From NCBI GenBank assembly GCA_014841835.1, contig JACYUQ010000004.1, positions 124,001-188,000 on the forward strand: DNA of 64,000 nucleotides. The letters are read 5' to 3'. A program made the position numbers and the translations under genes. Under the pieces are notes generated by a model. The model was not told the DNA's origin. It was given only the letters and a program-made list of their open reading frames with translations, and did not search any database. Source of the stretch: Oxalobacteraceae sp. CFBP 13730. Its GTDB lineage: Bacteria; Pseudomonadota; Gammaproteobacteria; Burkholderiales; Burkholderiaceae_D. Shown piece after piece: positions 40,185 through 50,581 of this stretch. The number at the start of each line of letters is the position of its first letter. Positions within the stretch are counted from its first letter, which is position 1.

Positions 40185-40559
40185 CTACAGCCCCAGCCCG
40201 CGCCATGGACGCGGACCGCCGTACATGTGCAGATGCAGGTGATACACCTCTTGCCCGCCATCCGGACCGGCATTGATCAGCGTCTTGAAACCGCCGCCTG
40301 GCGTGCCATCGGCGGCTGTCTTGACCGCAATACCATTTTGCTCGGCAAGTTTTGGCGCCAGCGCCAGCATCTTGCCCAGCAACGCCGCATGTTCGTCGGT
40401 GCAATCGGACAACGTGGCCACGTGGACCTTCGGAATCACCAGCAAGTGCACGGGCGCTGCCGGATTGATGTCCTTGAACGCCAGCACGTCGTCGTCTTCA
40501 TAGACGATGGCGGCCGGAATCTGCTTGGCAACAATCTTGCAAAAAATGCAGTTATCCAT
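40185..40559 (-). CDS. Histidine triad (HIT/HinT) nucleotide-binding protein
   Basis: 124-aa cytosolic HinT-like hydrolase of purine phosphoramidates. N-terminal CIFCKIVAKQIPA with the CxxC zinc pair, YEDDDVLAFKDINPAAPVHLLVIPK, and the active triad HLHLHMYGG beginning at His107, near the C-terminus. Ribosome-binding site GGAG precedes ATG 40559. The position after hisE and before tatABC is typical of Burkholderiales. Its gap of 151 bp from hisE leaves co-transcription open. Confidence 0.95.
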   Translation of the reverse strand: MDNCIFCKIVAKQIPAAIVYEDDDVLAFKDINPAAPVHLLVIPKVHVATLSDCTDEHAALLGKMLALAPKLAEQNGIAVKTAADGTPGGGFKTLINAGPDGGQEVYHLHLHMYGGPRPWRGLGL

Positions 40560-40710
40560 TCGGTCTCCAGATGATTACATTGCATGACACGCAAGCGAGC
40601 ACGGGCATCCTACCAAGGCTCCATGACATCGGCATGACGACGAAGGACTGATTATGACACCGGTTCGGCGGGTTGGCACGCCAGCCCTGCACGCGGGCCA
40701 GCGTACAGGC

Positions 40711-41052
40711 TCAGGCGTCGGTGCGCGCGGCTTTCTCGTCCAGCCCGGACACGCCTTCGCGCCGTGCCAGCTCGTCGAGCACCTGCTGCGGCGTGAGGTC
40801 GAACTTGGCCAGCAGCACCAGCGAGTGAAACCACAGGTCGGCGCATTCATACAGCACCTTGCTGGCATCGCCATCGACGCGGGCGTCCTTGGCGGCCATC
40901 ACCAGTTCGGTGGCTTCCTCGCCGATCTTTTTCAGGATGGCGTCGTCGCCCTTGGCGAACAGCTTGGCAACATACGATGCGGTCGGGTCGCCGCCATTGG
41001 CGGGTTTGCGCGATTCGATCACGGCCGCGACGCGGGCCAGGGTAACGCTCAT
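40711..41052 (-). CDS. hisE: Phosphoribosyl-ATP pyrophosphatase
   Basis: 113-aa enzyme for histidine step 2: hydrolyses phosphoribosyl-ATP to phosphoribosyl-AMP and pyrophosphate. MazG-like helical fold with [16 protein letters not shown] (metal-binding Glu residues) and [17 protein letters not shown] 41052 overlaps the hisI stop (ATGA), so the frame's 32-codon upstream extension is excluded. HisE and HisI are separate proteins here, unlike the fused HisIE of enterobacteria. Confidence 0.96.
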   Translation of the reverse strand: MSVTLARVAAVIESRKPANGGDPTASYVAKLFAKGDDAILKKIGEEATELVMAAKDARVDGDASKVLYECADLWFHSLVLLAKFDLTPQQVLDELARREGVSGLDEKAARTDA

Positions 41053-41459
41053 GGGGTCTTCTTGTCTTTTGAGTAAATCGTGTCGGGGTCCTGCAGCACC
41101 GGTTCGACGCTGTGCCAGTCGCCGTTGTCGTACTTCTGGAAGAAGCACGAGTGGCGTCCGGTATGGCAGGCGATCCCGCCGACCTGCTCGATCTTGAGCA
41201 GGACCACGTCTTCATCGCAGTCCAGGCGGATCTCGCTCACCTTCTGGATGTGGCCGGACTCTTCGCCCTTGTGCCACAGCTTCTTGCGCGAGCGGCTCCA
41301 GTACACCGCTTCGCCCGATTCGACGGTGCGGGTGAGCGCTTCGCGGTTCATCCAGGCGAACATCAGCACGTCGCCGCTGGTCGCCTCTTGCGCGATGACG
41401 GGCACCAGGCCCTGTTCATCCCAGCGCACCTTGTTGAGCCATTTGGCATTCGTTGTCAT
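41049..41459 (-). CDS. hisI: Phosphoribosyl-AMP cyclohydrolase
   Basis: 136-aa zinc enzyme for histidine step 3, opening the purine ring of phosphoribosyl-AMP. Signature [31 protein letters not shown], and metal ligands in [11 protein letters not shown] and [14 protein letters not shown] 41459 starts at the conserved N-terminus, 4 bp after hisF. The end overlaps hisE by 4 nt. Confidence 0.97.
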   Translation of the reverse strand: MTTNAKWLNKVRWDEQGLVPVIAQEATSGDVLMFAWMNREALTRTVESGEAVYWSRSRKKLWHKGEESGHIQKVSEIRLDCDEDVVLLKIEQVGGIACHTGRHSCFFQKYDNGDWHSVEPVLQDPDTIYSKDKKTP

Positions 41460-41463
41460 TGCG

Positions 41464-42225
41464 TTACTCCAGGCGCATCGGGATACCGCGGTCATGCATG
41501 AAGCGCTTGGCTTCGCCTACCGTGTGCTGCCCATAGTGGAAAATGCTGGCCGCCAGCACCGCGTCGGCGTGGCCCTGCAGGATGCCGTTGGCCAGGTCTT
41601 CCAGGCCACCGACGCCGCCCGAGGCGATCACGGGGATGCCCACGGCGTCCGACACGGCGCGCGTCAGGCCCAGGTCGAAGCCCGATTTGGTGCCGTCGCG
41701 GTCCATCGATGTGAGCAGCAACTCGCCGGCGCCCAGGCTTTCCATCTTGCGCGCCCATTCGACGGCGTCCAGGCCCGTCGCATTGCGCCCGCCGTGGGTG
41801 AAGACTTCCCAGCGGCCAGGCGCGATCTGCTTGGCGTCGATCGCCACCACGATGCACTGCGAACCGTGCTTGTGGGCGCAGTCGAACACCAGTTGCGGGT
41901 TGGTGACGGCCGACGTGTTCATGCTGACCTTGTCGGCGCCGGCATTGAGCAGCCGGCGCACGTCTTCCACCTTGCGCACGCCGCCACCGACGGTAAGCGG
42001 AATGAACACGGTCGAGGCAACGGCTTCGATGATCGGCAGGATCAGGTCGCGGCCATCGCTCGAGGCGGTGATGTCGAGGAAAGTGATTTCGTCGGCGCCT
42101 TGTGCGTCATAGCGGCGCGCGATTTCGACCGGGTCGCCAGCGTCGCGCAACTCGTTGAAGTTGACGCCCTTGACGACCCGGCCGCCGGTGACGTCCAGGC
42201 AGGGGATGATGCGTTTTGCGAGCAT
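41464..42225 (-). CDS. hisF: Imidazole glycerol phosphate synthase, cyclase subunit
   Basis: 253-aa (beta/alpha)8 barrel that, with HisH, makes imidazole glycerol phosphate and AICAR. N-terminal [23 protein letters not shown] with the catalytic Asp, [20 protein letters not shown] and a second catalytic Asp in [14 protein letters not shown]. 4-bp gaps on both sides (hisA and hisI). Confidence 0.97.
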   Translation of the reverse strand: MLAKRIIPCLDVTGGRVVKGVNFNELRDAGDPVEIARRYDAQGADEITFLDITASSDGRDLILPIIEAVASTVFIPLTVGGGVRKVEDVRRLLNAGADKVSMNTSAVTNPQLVFDCAHKHGSQCIVVAIDAKQIAPGRWEVFTHGGRNATGLDAVEWARKMESLGAGELLLTSMDRDGTKSGFDLGLTRAVSDAVGIPVIASGGVGGLEDLANGILQGHADAVLAASIFHYGQHTVGEAKRFMHDRGIPMRLE

Positions 42226-42229
42226 GGAA

Positions 42230-43006
42230 TCAGGCGCCAGCGCCTTCGGTCAGTTCATCGGCGCGGTCCTGGGCCGAGGCCAGGTCGAGCGTGCCTTCGT
42301 AGATCGAACGGCCGCAGATCACGCCCTCGATGCCTTCGTCCTGCACCGCGCACAGCGCTTCGACGTCGGCCAGCACGTGCACGCCGCCCGAGGCGATCAC
42401 GGGAATCTTCACCGCGCGCGCCAGCTTGACGGTGGCATCGATGTTCACGCCGCCCATCATGCCGTCGCGGCCGATGTCGGTGTAGACGATCGATTCGACG
42501 CCGTAGCCTTCGAATTTCTTGGCCAGGTCGATCACTTCGTGGCCCGACATCTTGCTCCAGCCGTCGGTAGCGACCTTGCCGTCGCGCGCGTCCAGGCCAA
42601 CGATGATGTGGCCCGGGAAGGCGCCGCAGGCGTCGTGCAGGAAGCCCGGGTTCTTCACGGCGGCAGTGCCGACGATGATGTAGCTGATGCCGTCATCCAG
42701 ATAGCGCTCGATGGTGTCGAGGTCACGGATGCCGCCGCCCAGCTGGACCGGGATCTCATCGATACCGTTGTCTTCGGCGTATTCCTGCACGATCTGCAGG
42801 ATCGACTTAATGGCCGATTCGTTCTTTGGTTTACCCGCGAATGCGCCGTTCAGGTCGACCAGGTGCAGGCGCCGCGCGCCCTGCTTGAGCCAATGCAGCG
42901 CCATTTCGGCAGGATCTTCGGAAAACACGGTGGCGAGTTCCATATCGCCTTGTTGGAGGCGAACGCAGTGACCGTCTTTCAGGTCGATGGCGGGGATCAG
43001 CAGCAT
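42230..43006 (-). CDS. hisA: ProFAR isomerase (phosphoribosylformimino-AICAR isomerase)
   Basis: 258-aa (beta/alpha)8 barrel for the Amadori isomerisation of ProFAR to [23 protein letters not shown] with the catalytic Asp, [23 protein letters not shown] with the second Asp, IASGGV phosphate loop. ATG 43006 follows hisH by 43 bp. A few residues longer than E. coli HisA at the C-terminus. Confidence 0.97.
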   Translation of the reverse strand: MLLIPAIDLKDGHCVRLQQGDMELATVFSEDPAEMALHWLKQGARRLHLVDLNGAFAGKPKNESAIKSILQIVQEYAEDNGIDEIPVQLGGGIRDLDTIERYLDDGISYIIVGTAAVKNPGFLHDACGAFPGHIIVGLDARDGKVATDGWSKMSGHEVIDLAKKFEGYGVESIVYTDIGRDGMMGGVNIDATVKLARAVKIPVIASGGVHVLADVEALCAVQDEGIEGVICGRSIYEGTLDLASAQDRADELTEGAGA

Positions 43007-43049
43007 GGTCGTTGTCGGTAGGGTTAACGGGTTAAAAACAGAGAATGAA

Positions 43050-43691
43050 TCAAGGATTCCAGTGGATGAAATTACGGTACAGGCGCAAGCCCGCTGCCGC
43101 ACTTTTCTCCGGGTGGAACTGGGTGGCGACGATATTATCGCGGCCGACGGCGCAGCAGAACGGGCCGCCGTAATCGGCTTCGCCGATCACATCATGCGCG
43201 TTTTCGGGCGCTGCGTAATAACTGTGCACGAAATAGAAGTAGCTGTTGTCGTCGACGCCATCCCACAGCGGGTGGGCGCGCGACTGGCGCACGCGGTTCC
43301 AGCCCATTTGCGGGACCTTGAAGCGCGAGCCGTCGTTCTGCAATTTGCCGTCGAGTTGAAACCGCACGACCTTGCCCGGCAACAGGCCCAGGCCCGGCGT
43401 TCCGCCGTTTTCTTCGCTGGCGTCGAACAGCATCTGCTCGCCCACGCACACGCCCATGATCGGGCGCGTTTTTGCGGCGCGCAGCAATGCGTCTTCCAGG
43501 CCCGATTCACGCAGGCTGCTCATGCAGTCGCGCATGGCGCCCTGCCCCGGCAGCACGATGCGGTCGGCCGCATCGAGGTCGGCGGCCGAGCTGGAAACGA
43601 GCACGTCGGCTTCGGGCGCGGCGGCGCGCAGCGCCTGGACCACCGAGCGCAGGTTGCCCAGTCCGTCGACCACAACAATTTTATTGGCCAT
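43050..43691 (-). CDS. hisH: Imidazole glycerol phosphate synthase, glutamine amidotransferase subunit
   Basis: 213-aa class I glutaminase that feeds ammonia to HisF. Triad: Cys82 in [10 protein letters not shown], His193 and Glu195 in QFHPEKS. N-terminal [15 protein letters not shown] and [11 protein letters not shown] fit HisH. 13 bp after hisB. The nucleophile motif is GVCVGEQ, where many family members have GxCLGMQ. Confidence 0.97.
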   Translation of the reverse strand: MANKIVVVDGLGNLRSVVQALRAAAPEADVLVSSSAADLDAADRIVLPGQGAMRDCMSSLRESGLEDALLRAAKTRPIMGVCVGEQMLFDASEENGGTPGLGLLPGKVVRFQLDGKLQNDGSRFKVPQMGWNRVRQSRAHPLWDGVDDNSYFYFVHSYYAAPENAHDVIGEADYGGPFCCAVGRDNIVATQFHPEKSAAAGLRLYRNFIHWNP

Positions 43692-43704
43692 GTCGCGTCA
43701 CGCC

Positions 43705-44295
43705 TTACAGGCTGCCCTTGGTCGACGGGATGATGCCGGCGGCGCGCTCATCGAGCTCGCTGGCCATGCGCAGCGCGCGGCCAAACGCCTTGAACACGGT
43801 TTCGCACTGGTGGTGAGCGTTTACGCCGCGCAGGTTATCGATGTGCAGCGTCACGCCGGCGTGGTTGACGAAACCGCGGAAGAATTCGCCGGTCAGGTCG
43901 ACGTCGAACGTGCCGATCATGGCGCGCGTGAACGGGATGTGCATTTCCAGCCCCGGGCGGCCCGAGAAGTCGATCACGACGCGCGACAGTGCTTCGTCCA
44001 GCGGCACGTAGGCGTGGCCATAGCGGCGGATGCCCTTGCGGTCGCCAATGGCCTTGGCCACGGCCATGCCGAGCGTGATGCCGGTGTCTTCGACCGTGTG
44101 GTGCGCGTCGATGTGCAGGTCGCCCACGGCCTCGACTTCGAGGTCGAACATGCCGTGGCGCGCGATCTGGTCGAGCATGTGGTCGAGGAACGGCACGCCC
44201 GTGTTGAGCTTCTGGCGGCCGGTGCCGTCCAGGTTGATCGAGACGCGGATCTGCGTTTCGTTGGTATTGCGGGTAATGTCGGCGGTGCGGGTCAT
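43705..44295 (-). CDS. hisB: Imidazoleglycerol-phosphate dehydratase
   Basis: 196-aa monofunctional dehydratase (histidine step 6); no N-terminal phosphatase domain, unlike E. coli HisB. Manganese-binding motifs HHTVEDTGI and the C-terminal [15 protein letters not shown] are complete. ATG 44295 begins at the conserved RNTNETQI region. 40 bp after hisC. Confidence 0.97.
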   Translation of the reverse strand: MTRTADITRNTNETQIRVSINLDGTGRQKLNTGVPFLDHMLDQIARHGMFDLEVEAVGDLHIDAHHTVEDTGITLGMAVAKAIGDRKGIRRYGHAYVPLDEALSRVVIDFSGRPGLEMHIPFTRAMIGTFDVDLTGEFFRGFVNHAGVTLHIDNLRGVNAHHQCETVFKAFGRALRMASELDERAAGIIPSTKGSL

Positions 44296-44335
44296 TGCTC
44301 GGGCGCTTTTCAAGGTACGTAACTACGGGACGCTA

Positions 44336-45436
44336 CTACAGGGAAGCCTTCAGGGCGGTCAGGAACTGGTCGTTTTCTTGCGGCGTGCTGACCGTGACGC
44401 GGATGCAGTTGGCCAGCAATGTGTGCATTTTACTCAAATTTTTGATCAGGACCTTCTCGCCATGGAGAAGCTTGCAGGCACGCTCGGCATCGGGCACGCG
44501 CAGCGCGATGAAATTGGCGGCCGACGGGAACACTTCCACGCCCGGCAGGCCAGCCAGTTCCGCGGCCAGGCGGGTGCGCTCGACATTGAGCAGCTCGGCC
44601 TGGCGATCCAGCACATCCAGATGCTCGAGGGCGAATTCGGCCGCTACCTGGGTCAGGATATTCACGTTGTACGGTGGACGCACCTTCTCGAATTCGGCCA
44701 GCAGCGGCGCGGCCGCCGTCATGTAGCCGAGGCGGATGCCGGCCAGGCCGAGCTTTGACAGCGTGCGCATCACGATCAGGTTCGGGTGCTGCGGCAGGCG
44801 GTCCATGAAGCTGACCTTGGCGAACGGCTGGTAGGCTTCGTCGACGACGACCACGCCGTGTTCACCCAGCGCGGTGATGATCGCTTCCATGTCGGCCGCG
44901 TCGTACAGGTTGCCGGTCGGGTTGTTCGGATATGCCAGAAAGACCAGCGACGGCTTGTGCTCGTCGATGGCGGCCAGCATCGCCGGCAGGTCCAGCGAAA
45001 AGTCGGGCTTGATCGGCACGCCGACAAAATCGGCACCGGCAAACTGCGCCGAACGCGAAAACATCACGAATGCCGGCACCGGCGCCATGACCACGGCGCG
45101 CTTCGAACCGTCGCGTTCCTGGCGCGCGATGGTGGTCGCCAGGATCGTGATCAGCTCATCCGAGCCATTGCCGAGCAGGACGTCGTAGCCGGCCGGGATG
45201 CCCAGCTTGGCGCAGATGGCGTCCTTCAGCGTGCGGTACGACGGCACCGGATACCGGTTCAGCGCCGCGTCGGCCAGGCGCGCACCGAGCTGCGTGCGCA
45301 GGTGGTCTGGCAGCTGGTACGGGTTTTCCATCGCATCGAGCTTGACGTAGCCAACCGAGTCCGGCACGTGGTACCCCCCCACGGCGCGCACGTCGGCGCG
45401 GATGGTGTTCTCGATCAGTTTGGCGATGTCGGTCAT
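44336..45436 (-). CDS. hisC: Histidinol-phosphate aminotransferase
   Basis: 366-aa PLP enzyme of fold type I (histidine step 7). N-terminal LDAMENPYQLPDHLR, cofactor motifs NGSDELI and YPNNPTGNLY, and the PLP-lysine motif RTLSKLGLAGIRLGY. ATG 45436 overlaps the stop of the DNA methyltransferase (ATGA), so hisC translation is coupled to that gene rather than to hisD. Confidence 0.97.
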   Translation of the reverse strand: MTDIAKLIENTIRADVRAVGGYHVPDSVGYVKLDAMENPYQLPDHLRTQLGARLADAALNRYPVPSYRTLKDAICAKLGIPAGYDVLLGNGSDELITILATTIARQERDGSKRAVVMAPVPAFVMFSRSAQFAGADFVGVPIKPDFSLDLPAMLAAIDEHKPSLVFLAYPNNPTGNLYDAADMEAIITALGEHGVVVVDEAYQPFAKVSFMDRLPQHPNLIVMRTLSKLGLAGIRLGYMTAAAPLLAEFEKVRPPYNVNILTQVAAEFALEHLDVLDRQAELLNVERTRLAAELAGLPGVEVFPSAANFIALRVPDAERACKLLHGEKVLIKNLSKMHTLLANCIRVTVSTPQENDQFLTALKASL

Positions 45437-46263
45437 GAAGTTTCTTCCGTGGAGAGTGTGGCCATGGCGGCCTTGGCCGCCTTGCGTTTTTTTGCCCCGG
45501 TCATTGGCACCTCCGGCGCCGCCAGGCGCTCGTGGATGATGGCGCAATACGCGGGATTGAGTTCGAAGCCGGTGTACTGGCGCCCCAGGCGCTTGGCGGC
45601 GATGGCCGTGGTGCCGCTGCCCATGAACGGGTCGAGCACGATCCCGCCCGGCGGGCACGAGGCCTTGACCATGCGTTCGATGATCTCGAGGGGCTTTTGC
45701 GTCGGGTGGTCGGCGCGCTCCGGATGCTCGCGGTGCAGGCGCGAGACGCTCCAGACGTCCTTCGGGTTGTAGCCCACTTCGAGCCACTTGGCACCGATGA
45801 AGATCGAGCGCGAACGGGCCTTCTTGGTCGCGGCGTCATACGGGATGCGCACGGCGTCCAGGTCGAAGTAGTAGTCCTTGCGATTGGCGAAAAAGCCGAT
45901 CGTGTCGTGCACCGACGAGAAGCTGCGCACGCTGCCGCCCATCGACGGCACACGGCGGTCCCAGATGATCTCGTTCATCATCGTCATGCGTTTTTTCAGC
46001 ATCACGAAGATCTCGGGCGTGAAGCGCCACGTGAGAAAAATGTACAGGCTGCCGTTGGGCTTGAGCTTCGGCACCGCCGCGTCGATCCACTGCTGGGTCC
46101 AGGCCAGGTAGGCCTCGACGCTTTGCTGGTCCGACGCGTTGCCGTAGTCCTTGCCCAGGTTGTACGGCGGGTCAGTCAGGATCAGGTCGATGGACCCGTC
46201 CGGGATGCGCGCCAAGCCAAGCAGCGCATCCTCGCAGAATACCTGGTTGACCCAGTCGTTCAT
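45433..46263 (-). CDS. Site-specific DNA methyltransferase inside his operon
   Basis: 276-aa amino-methyltransferase (N6-adenine or N4-cytosine). Catalytic [11 protein letters not shown] (DPPY at 31-34) precedes the SAM-binding DPFMGSGTT (211-217), the beta-class order also seen in CcrM and Yhd[15 protein letters not shown] stands just before the SAM site, as in YhdJ. The C-terminal ~25 residues are Lys/Ala-rich. ATG 46263 overlaps the hisD stop, and its own stop overlaps the hisC start, both as ATGA, so it is built into the translational chain of the operon. No restriction endonuclease gene is adjacent: an orphan enzyme. Specificity cannot be read from sequence; base composition looks like its neighbours, so any acquisition is old. 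Confidence 0.93.
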   Translation of the reverse strand: MNDWVNQVFCEDALLGLARIPDGSIDLILTDPPYNLGKDYGNASDQQSVEAYLAWTQQWIDAAVPKLKPNGSLYIFLTWRFTPEIFVMLKKRMTMMNEIIWDRRVPSMGGSVRSFSSVHDTIGFFANRKDYYFDLDAVRIPYDAATKKARSRSIFIGAKWLEVGYNPKDVWSVSRLHREHPERADHPTQKPLEIIERMVKASCPPGGIVLDPFMGSGTTAIAAKRLGRQYTGFELNPAYCAIIHERLAAPEVPMTGAKKRKAAKAAMATLSTEETS

Positions 46264-47609
46264 GATGCCTGGGGTGCAGTTGGCAAAGGAACGGGGTCCA
46301 GTCGTAGTTCCGCACTGCGCGCGTGCGCCTGCAGGCCTTCGCCATACGCCAGCGTGGCCGCGACCTTGCCCAGCGTTTGCGCACCCGCTTCGCTGACCTG
46401 GATGATCGACGAGCGTTTCTGGAAATCGTACACGCCCAGCGGCGACGAGAAGCGCGCCGTGCGCGACGTCGGCAGCACGTGGTTCGGACCGCAGCAATAG
46501 TCGCCCAATGACTCGGACGAATAACGGCCCAGGAACATTGCGCCGGCGTGGCGGATCTTATCGGCCCACTGTTGTGGATCTTCAGCCGAGATCTCGAGGT
46601 GTTCGGCCGCGATGCTGCTGGCGATCTCGCACGCTTCATCCATGCTGCGCACCTTGATCAACGCGCCGCGGTCACCCAGCGACGTCGTGATGGTGGCCGC
46701 GCGCGGCATCGTCGGCAGCAGCTTCTGGATGCTGGCTTCGACCTTGGCGATGTAGTCGGCGTCGGGGCACAGCAGGATTGCCTGCGCCAGTTCGTCGTGC
46801 TCGGCCTGCGAAAACAGGTCCATCGCGACCCAGTCGGGATCGGTGGTGCCATCGCACAGCACGAGGATTTCGGACGGCCCCGCGATCATGTCGATGCCGA
46901 CCGTGCCGAACACGCGGCGCTTGGCGGCGGCGACATATGCGTTGCCGGGGCCGACGATCTTGTCGACGGCCTGGATGGTCTCGGTGCCATACGCCAGCGC
47001 GCCAACCGCCTGCGCGCCACCAATGGTGATCACGCGCGTGACGCCCGCAATGGCCGCCGCAGCCAGCACCATCTGGTTCTTCACGCCGTCCGGCGTTGGC
47101 ACGACCATGATGATTTCCTTGACGCCGGCCACGTGGGCCGGAATCGCGTTCATCAGGACCGACGACGGATACGCGGCCTTGCCGCCCGGGACATAGATGC
47201 CGACCCGGTCCAGGGGCGTGACGCGCTGGCCCAGCACGGTGCCGTCAGGCTCGGTGAAGGTGAAGCCCGTCGACGATTCCTTCTGGCGCTCGTGGTACAC
47301 GCGCACGCGGTCGGCCGCCACCTGCAGCGCGGCGCGCTGGTCGTCGGGCAGCGCAGCCAGCGCGGCTTCCAGCTCGGCCTGCTGAACGTCGAACTGCGCC
47401 ATCGAGGTCGCGCCGCCGTTCGGGATGCGGTCGAATTTGTTCGTGTATTCCAGCACGGCGGCGTCGCCCCGCGCTTTTACATCGCGCAGGATGCCGGCGA
47501 CGGCCAGTTCGATGGCGTCGTCGGTTTCGGCTTCAAACGCGAGCAGCGCGCTCAGCGTGGTGGCGAAGTCGGGTGCGGTCGAATCGAGCTTGCGGATCTG
47601 TACTGCCAT
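46260..47609 (-). CDS. hisD: Histidinol dehydrogenase
   Basis: 449-aa zinc enzyme for the last two oxidations to histidine. [64 protein letters not shown] and AQAEHD-like [11 protein letters not shown] carry the zinc and NAD contacts; the C-terminal SAEHLEI motif is also present. ATG 47609 begins the conserved IRKLDS segment, 7 bp after hisG. The stop overlaps the methyltransferase start. Confidence 0.97.
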   Translation of the reverse strand: MAVQIRKLDSTAPDFATTLSALLAFEAETDDAIELAVAGILRDVKARGDAAVLEYTNKFDRIPNGGATSMAQFDVQQAELEAALAALPDDQRAALQVAADRVRVYHERQKESSTGFTFTEPDGTVLGQRVTPLDRVGIYVPGGKAAYPSSVLMNAIPAHVAGVKEIIMVVPTPDGVKNQMVLAAAAIAGVTRVITIGGAQAVGALAYGTETIQAVDKIVGPGNAYVAAAKRRVFGTVGIDMIAGPSEILVLCDGTTDPDWVAMDLFSQAEHDELAQAILLCPDADYIAKVEASIQKLLPTMPRAATITTSLGDRGALIKVRSMDEACEIASSIAAEHLEISAEDPQQWADKIRHAGAMFLGRYSSESLGDYCCGPNHVLPTSRTARFSSPLGVYDFQKRSSIIQVSEAGAQTLGKVAATLAYGEGLQAHARSAELRLDPVPLPTAPQAS

Positions 47610-47616
47610 TTTGCGT

Positions 47617-48291
47617 CTAGCCTTTTGCTTTGGATGCGCGTTCGAACGCGTCCAGGATCGGTTGCAGGCGCTCGCGCTTGAGCTTGAGCGCAGCCTGGTT
47701 GACCACCAGGCGCGAAGAGATGTCCATGATTTTTTCGACTTCGACCAGGTTGTTGGCGCGCAGCGTGCCGCCGGTCGAGACCACGTCGACGATGGCGTCG
47801 GACAGGCCCACCAGCGGCGCCAGCTCCATCGAGCCATACAGCTTGATCAGGTCGACGTGCACGCCCTTGCGGGCAAAGTGCTCGCGCGCCGTGTTGACGA
47901 ACTTGGTCGCCACGCGCAGGCGCGCGCCCTGGCGCACGGCGCTTTCGTAGTCGAAGCCCGCGTTGACCGCGACCGACATGCGGCATTCGGCGATGCGCAG
48001 GTCGATCGGCTGGTACAGCCCTTCGCCGCCATGCTCGAGCAGCACGTCCTTGCCAGCCACGCCGAAATCGGCGGCGCCGTACTGGACGTAGGTCGGCACG
48101 TCGGAGGCGCGCACGATCAGCACGCGCACGCCCGGGTCATTGGTCGGCAGGATCAGCTTGCGCGAGGTCTCGGGGTTTTCCAGCACCTCGATCCCGGCAG
48201 CCGACAGCAGCGGCAGGGTGTCTTCGAAGATGCGGCCCTTGGACAGCGCCAGGATCAGCTGGGTCTCGTCCGTATTGCTGGTAAAAGTCAT
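47617..48291 (-). CDS. hisG: ATP phosphoribosyltransferase, short form
   Basis: 224-aa first enzyme of histidine biosynthesis, joining ATP and [41 protein letters not shown], and the PRPP loop [18 protein letters not shown]. It lacks the ~75-residue C-terminal regulatory domain of long HisG, so it should need HisZ for activity and feedback control. hisZ is not in the window. 15 bp after murA. Confidence 0.96.
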   Translation of the reverse strand: MTFTSNTDETQLILALSKGRIFEDTLPLLSAAGIEVLENPETSRKLILPTNDPGVRVLIVRASDVPTYVQYGAADFGVAGKDVLLEHGGEGLYQPIDLRIAECRMSVAVNAGFDYESAVRQGARLRVATKFVNTAREHFARKGVHVDLIKLYGSMELAPLVGLSDAIVDVVSTGGTLRANNLVEVEKIMDISSRLVVNQAALKLKRERLQPILDAFERASKAKG

Positions 48292-48306
48292 GGTGATTCG
48301 ATGTGA

Positions 48307-49557
48307 TTACTTGATGCGGACGATGTCGGCGCCCACCGCCGACAGCTTTACTTCCATGCGGTCGTAGCCGCGATCGAGGTGGTAGATGCGGTCGATCAGC
48401 GTCGTGCCTTCGGCGGCCATGCCGGCAATGACGAGCGAGGCCGACGCGCGCAGGTCGGTCGCCATGACCGGTGCGCCGATCAGGCGTGTGACGCCGTCGA
48501 TGAACGCGGTATTGCCATCGGTCGTGATCTGCGCGCCCAGGCGGTTCATCTCTTGCACGTGCATGAAGCGGTTTTCAAAAATCGTTTCGGTCACGCGCGA
48601 GGCGCCGCCGGCGATCGTGTTGACCGCCATGAACTGCGCCTGCATGTCGGTCGGGAAGCCCGGATACTCGGTCGTGCGGAACGACACCGGCTGCGGGCGA
48701 CCGTCCATCTTCGCGCGGATGGTGTCCGCGCCGACGGTCAGCTGCAGGCCGATTTCGCGCAGTTTATCGAGCGCCACGTCGAAGATGTCGGTGCGGGTAT
48801 TGGTCAGCTGGATGTCGCCGCCGGTGGCCGCAACGGCGCACAGGAAGGTCGCCGCTTCGATGCGGTCCGAGATGACGGCGTGGCTGGCGCCATGCAGTTC
48901 CGGCACGCCCTGGATCACCAGGCGGTCGGTGCCGATGCCGTCGATCTTCGCGCCCATGGCCACCAGCAGATTGGCCAGGTCAGTCACTTCCGGCTCGCGC
49001 GCGGCGTTTTCGAGCACCGTCTCGCCGTCGGCCAGCGTTGCAGCCATGAGCAGGTTTTCGGTGCCGGTCACGGTGATCATGTCGGTGCGGATGCGCGCGC
49101 CCTTGAGCTTCGTGGCCCTGGCGTGGATGTAGCCGCCTTCGATCGTGATCTCGGCGCCCATCGCGCGCAGGCCCTGGATGTGCTGGTCGACCGGGCGCGA
49201 ACCGATGGCGCAGCCGCCCGGCAGCGACACCTTGGCTTCGCCGAAGCGCGCCAGCAGAGGACCCAGCACCAGGATCGAAGCGCGCATGGTTTTCACCAGT
49301 TCGTACGGCGCGACCAGGTTGTTGATCGCGCTGCCGTTCATGGTGACGTTTTCGTCGTCCAGATCGATTTTCAGGCCGGTGGTTTCCAGCAGCTTGAGCA
49401 TCGTGCGCACGTCATGCAGGCGCGGCACGTTGGACAGGTGCAGGTCACCTGCGGTGAGCAGGCCCGCGCACAGGATGGGCAGCGCCGCATTCTTGGCGCC
49501 GGAAATCGCGATGTCACCTTGCAGGCGTTTGCCGCCGACGATCTGGAGCTTGTCCAT
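48307..49557 (-). CDS. murA: UDP-N-acetylglucosamine 1-carboxyvinyltransferase
   Basis: 416-aa cytosolic enzyme for the first committed peptidoglycan step, transferring enolpyruvate from PEP to UDP-GlcNAc. [11 protein letters not shown] at the N-terminus with the conserved Lys22; catalytic Cys116 in [16 protein letters not shown], so the fosfomycin-sensitive Cys form. Asp305-type motif in [14 protein letters not shown]-terminal [14 protein letters not shown]. 2 bp after the bolA-like gene. Confidence 0.98.
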   Translation of the reverse strand: MDKLQIVGGKRLQGDIAISGAKNAALPILCAGLLTAGDLHLSNVPRLHDVRTMLKLLETTGLKIDLDDENVTMNGSAINNLVAPYELVKTMRASILVLGPLLARFGEAKVSLPGGCAIGSRPVDQHIQGLRAMGAEITIEGGYIHARATKLKGARIRTDMITVTGTENLLMAATLADGETVLENAAREPEVTDLANLLVAMGAKIDGIGTDRLVIQGVPELHGASHAVISDRIEAATFLCAVAATGGDIQLTNTRTDIFDVALDKLREIGLQLTVGADTIRAKMDGRPQPVSFRTTEYPGFPTDMQAQFMAVNTIAGGASRVTETIFENRFMHVQEMNRLGAQITTDGNTAFIDGVTRLIGAPVMATDLRASASLVIAGMAAEGTTLIDRIYHLDRGYDRMEVKLSAVGADIVRIK

Positions 49558-49559
49558 GA

Positions 49560-49796
49560 TTAGCCTTTGAATTCTTCAGGGGTCAGGGTTTTCATCGACA
49601 GCGCGTGGATTTCCTCGCGCATGCGGTCGCCCAGCGCGGCGTACACGATCTGGTGGCGCTGGATCGAGCGCTTGCCGACGAACGCCGGCGAGACGATCAC
49701 CGCCTCGAAGTGCTGGCCGTCGCCATTGACGGTCAGGTGGGTGCATTCCAGGCCGGCGCTGAGATAGCCGTGAATCAGTTCGGGTGTGGTGGCCAC
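49560..49796 (-). CDS. BolA/IbaG family protein
   Basis: 78-aa small protein of the BolA family. GTG 49796 is chosen because GGAG stands 6 nt upstream; the open frame has no better start. Core [51 protein letters not shown] with the conserved FvGKs.i.RH.mVy pattern and a following helix. In E. coli IbaG (YrbA) also sits beside murA and the mla operon, the same association as here. Such proteins act with monothiol glutaredoxins on Fe-S clusters. Confidence 0.93.
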   Translation of the reverse strand: MATTPELIHGYLSAGLECTHLTVNGDGQHFEAVIVSPAFVGKRSIQRHQIVYAALGDRMREEIHALSMKTLTPEEFKG

Positions 49797-49813
49797 GATA
49801 ACTCCAAAAATTT

Positions 49814-50581
49814 TTAGTGGCGCAGCTTGTAGCCGCGCTTGAGCAGGTTGATCGCCATGGCCGTGAGCACCGCGAAGAACACGGACACGATGGCCAGGCT
49901 GGTCCACGGCGACACATCGGACTGGCCGAAGAACCCGTAACGGAACCCGTCAATCATATAAAAGAACGGGTTGAAATGCGAGACGGCCAGCCAGAATGGC
50001 GGCAGTTTTTGTACCGAATAGAACACCCCGGCCAGGAACGTGGCCGGCATGATCAAAAAGTTCTGGAACGCGGCCAGCTGGTCGAATTTTTCGGCCCAGA
50101 TGCCGGCGATGACGCCCATCGTGCCGAGAATCGCAGCGCCCAGGATCGCGAACACGACGATCCACACGGGCGCCACGAACGTCAGGTGCGCGAACCAGGC
50201 GGTAATCGCAAACACGCCGGCACCGACCGCGATCCCGCGCAGCACTGCCGCGCCGACATACGCCGCCAGGATCTCGGCGTGCGACAGGGGCGCCAGCAGG
50301 ATGAAGACCAGGTTGCCGCTGATCTTGGACTGGATCAGCGACGACGACGAATTGGCGAACGCATTTTGCAGCACGCTCATCATGACCAGGCCAGGAATCA
50401 GGAACGACGTGTAGGCCACGCCTTCGAGCATCTCGACCCGGCCATCGAGCACATGGCCGAAGATGACGAGGTACAGCATGGCGGTGACGACCGGCGCGGC
50501 CACGGTTTGTGTTGCCACCTTCCAGAAGCGCAGCGACTCTTTGTAGAACAGGGTGCGGAACCCGATGGAGAACAGATTCAT
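49814..50581 (-). CDS. ABC-2 type transporter permease
   Basis: 255-aa inner-membrane permease of the ABC-2 export family (YadH/NodJ-like). About six helices; motif region FLIPGLVMMSVLQNAFANSSSSLIQSKISGNL followed by LLAPLSHAEI, and a late LAVSHFNPFFYMIDGFRYGFFG. ATG 50581 overlaps the stop of the ATPase (ATGA). Substrate unknown. The pair between mla and murA is conserved in Burkholderiales, which hints at an envelope role. Confidence 0.94.
   Translation of the reverse strand: MNLFSIGFRTLFYKESLRFWKVATQTVAAPVVTAMLYLVIFGHVLDGRVEMLEGVAYTSFLIPGLVMMSVLQNAFANSSSSLIQSKISGNLVFILLAPLSHAEILAAYVGAAVLRGIAVGAGVFAITAWFAHLTFVAPVWIVVFAILGAAILGTMGVIAGIWAEKFDQLAAFQNFLIMPATFLAGVFYSVQKLPPFWLAVSHFNPFFYMIDGFRYGFFGQSDVSPWTSLAIVSVFFAVLTAMAINLLKRGYKLRH

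Noticed and set aside
40560-40710. Small gene or terminator between hisE and the HIT gene
   Set aside because: No start signal, no stable hairpin with U-tract, open frames here are continuations of shadows.
45433-46263. Restriction-modification system
   Set aside because: The methyltransferase has no endonuclease or specificity gene on either side; both neighbours are his genes.
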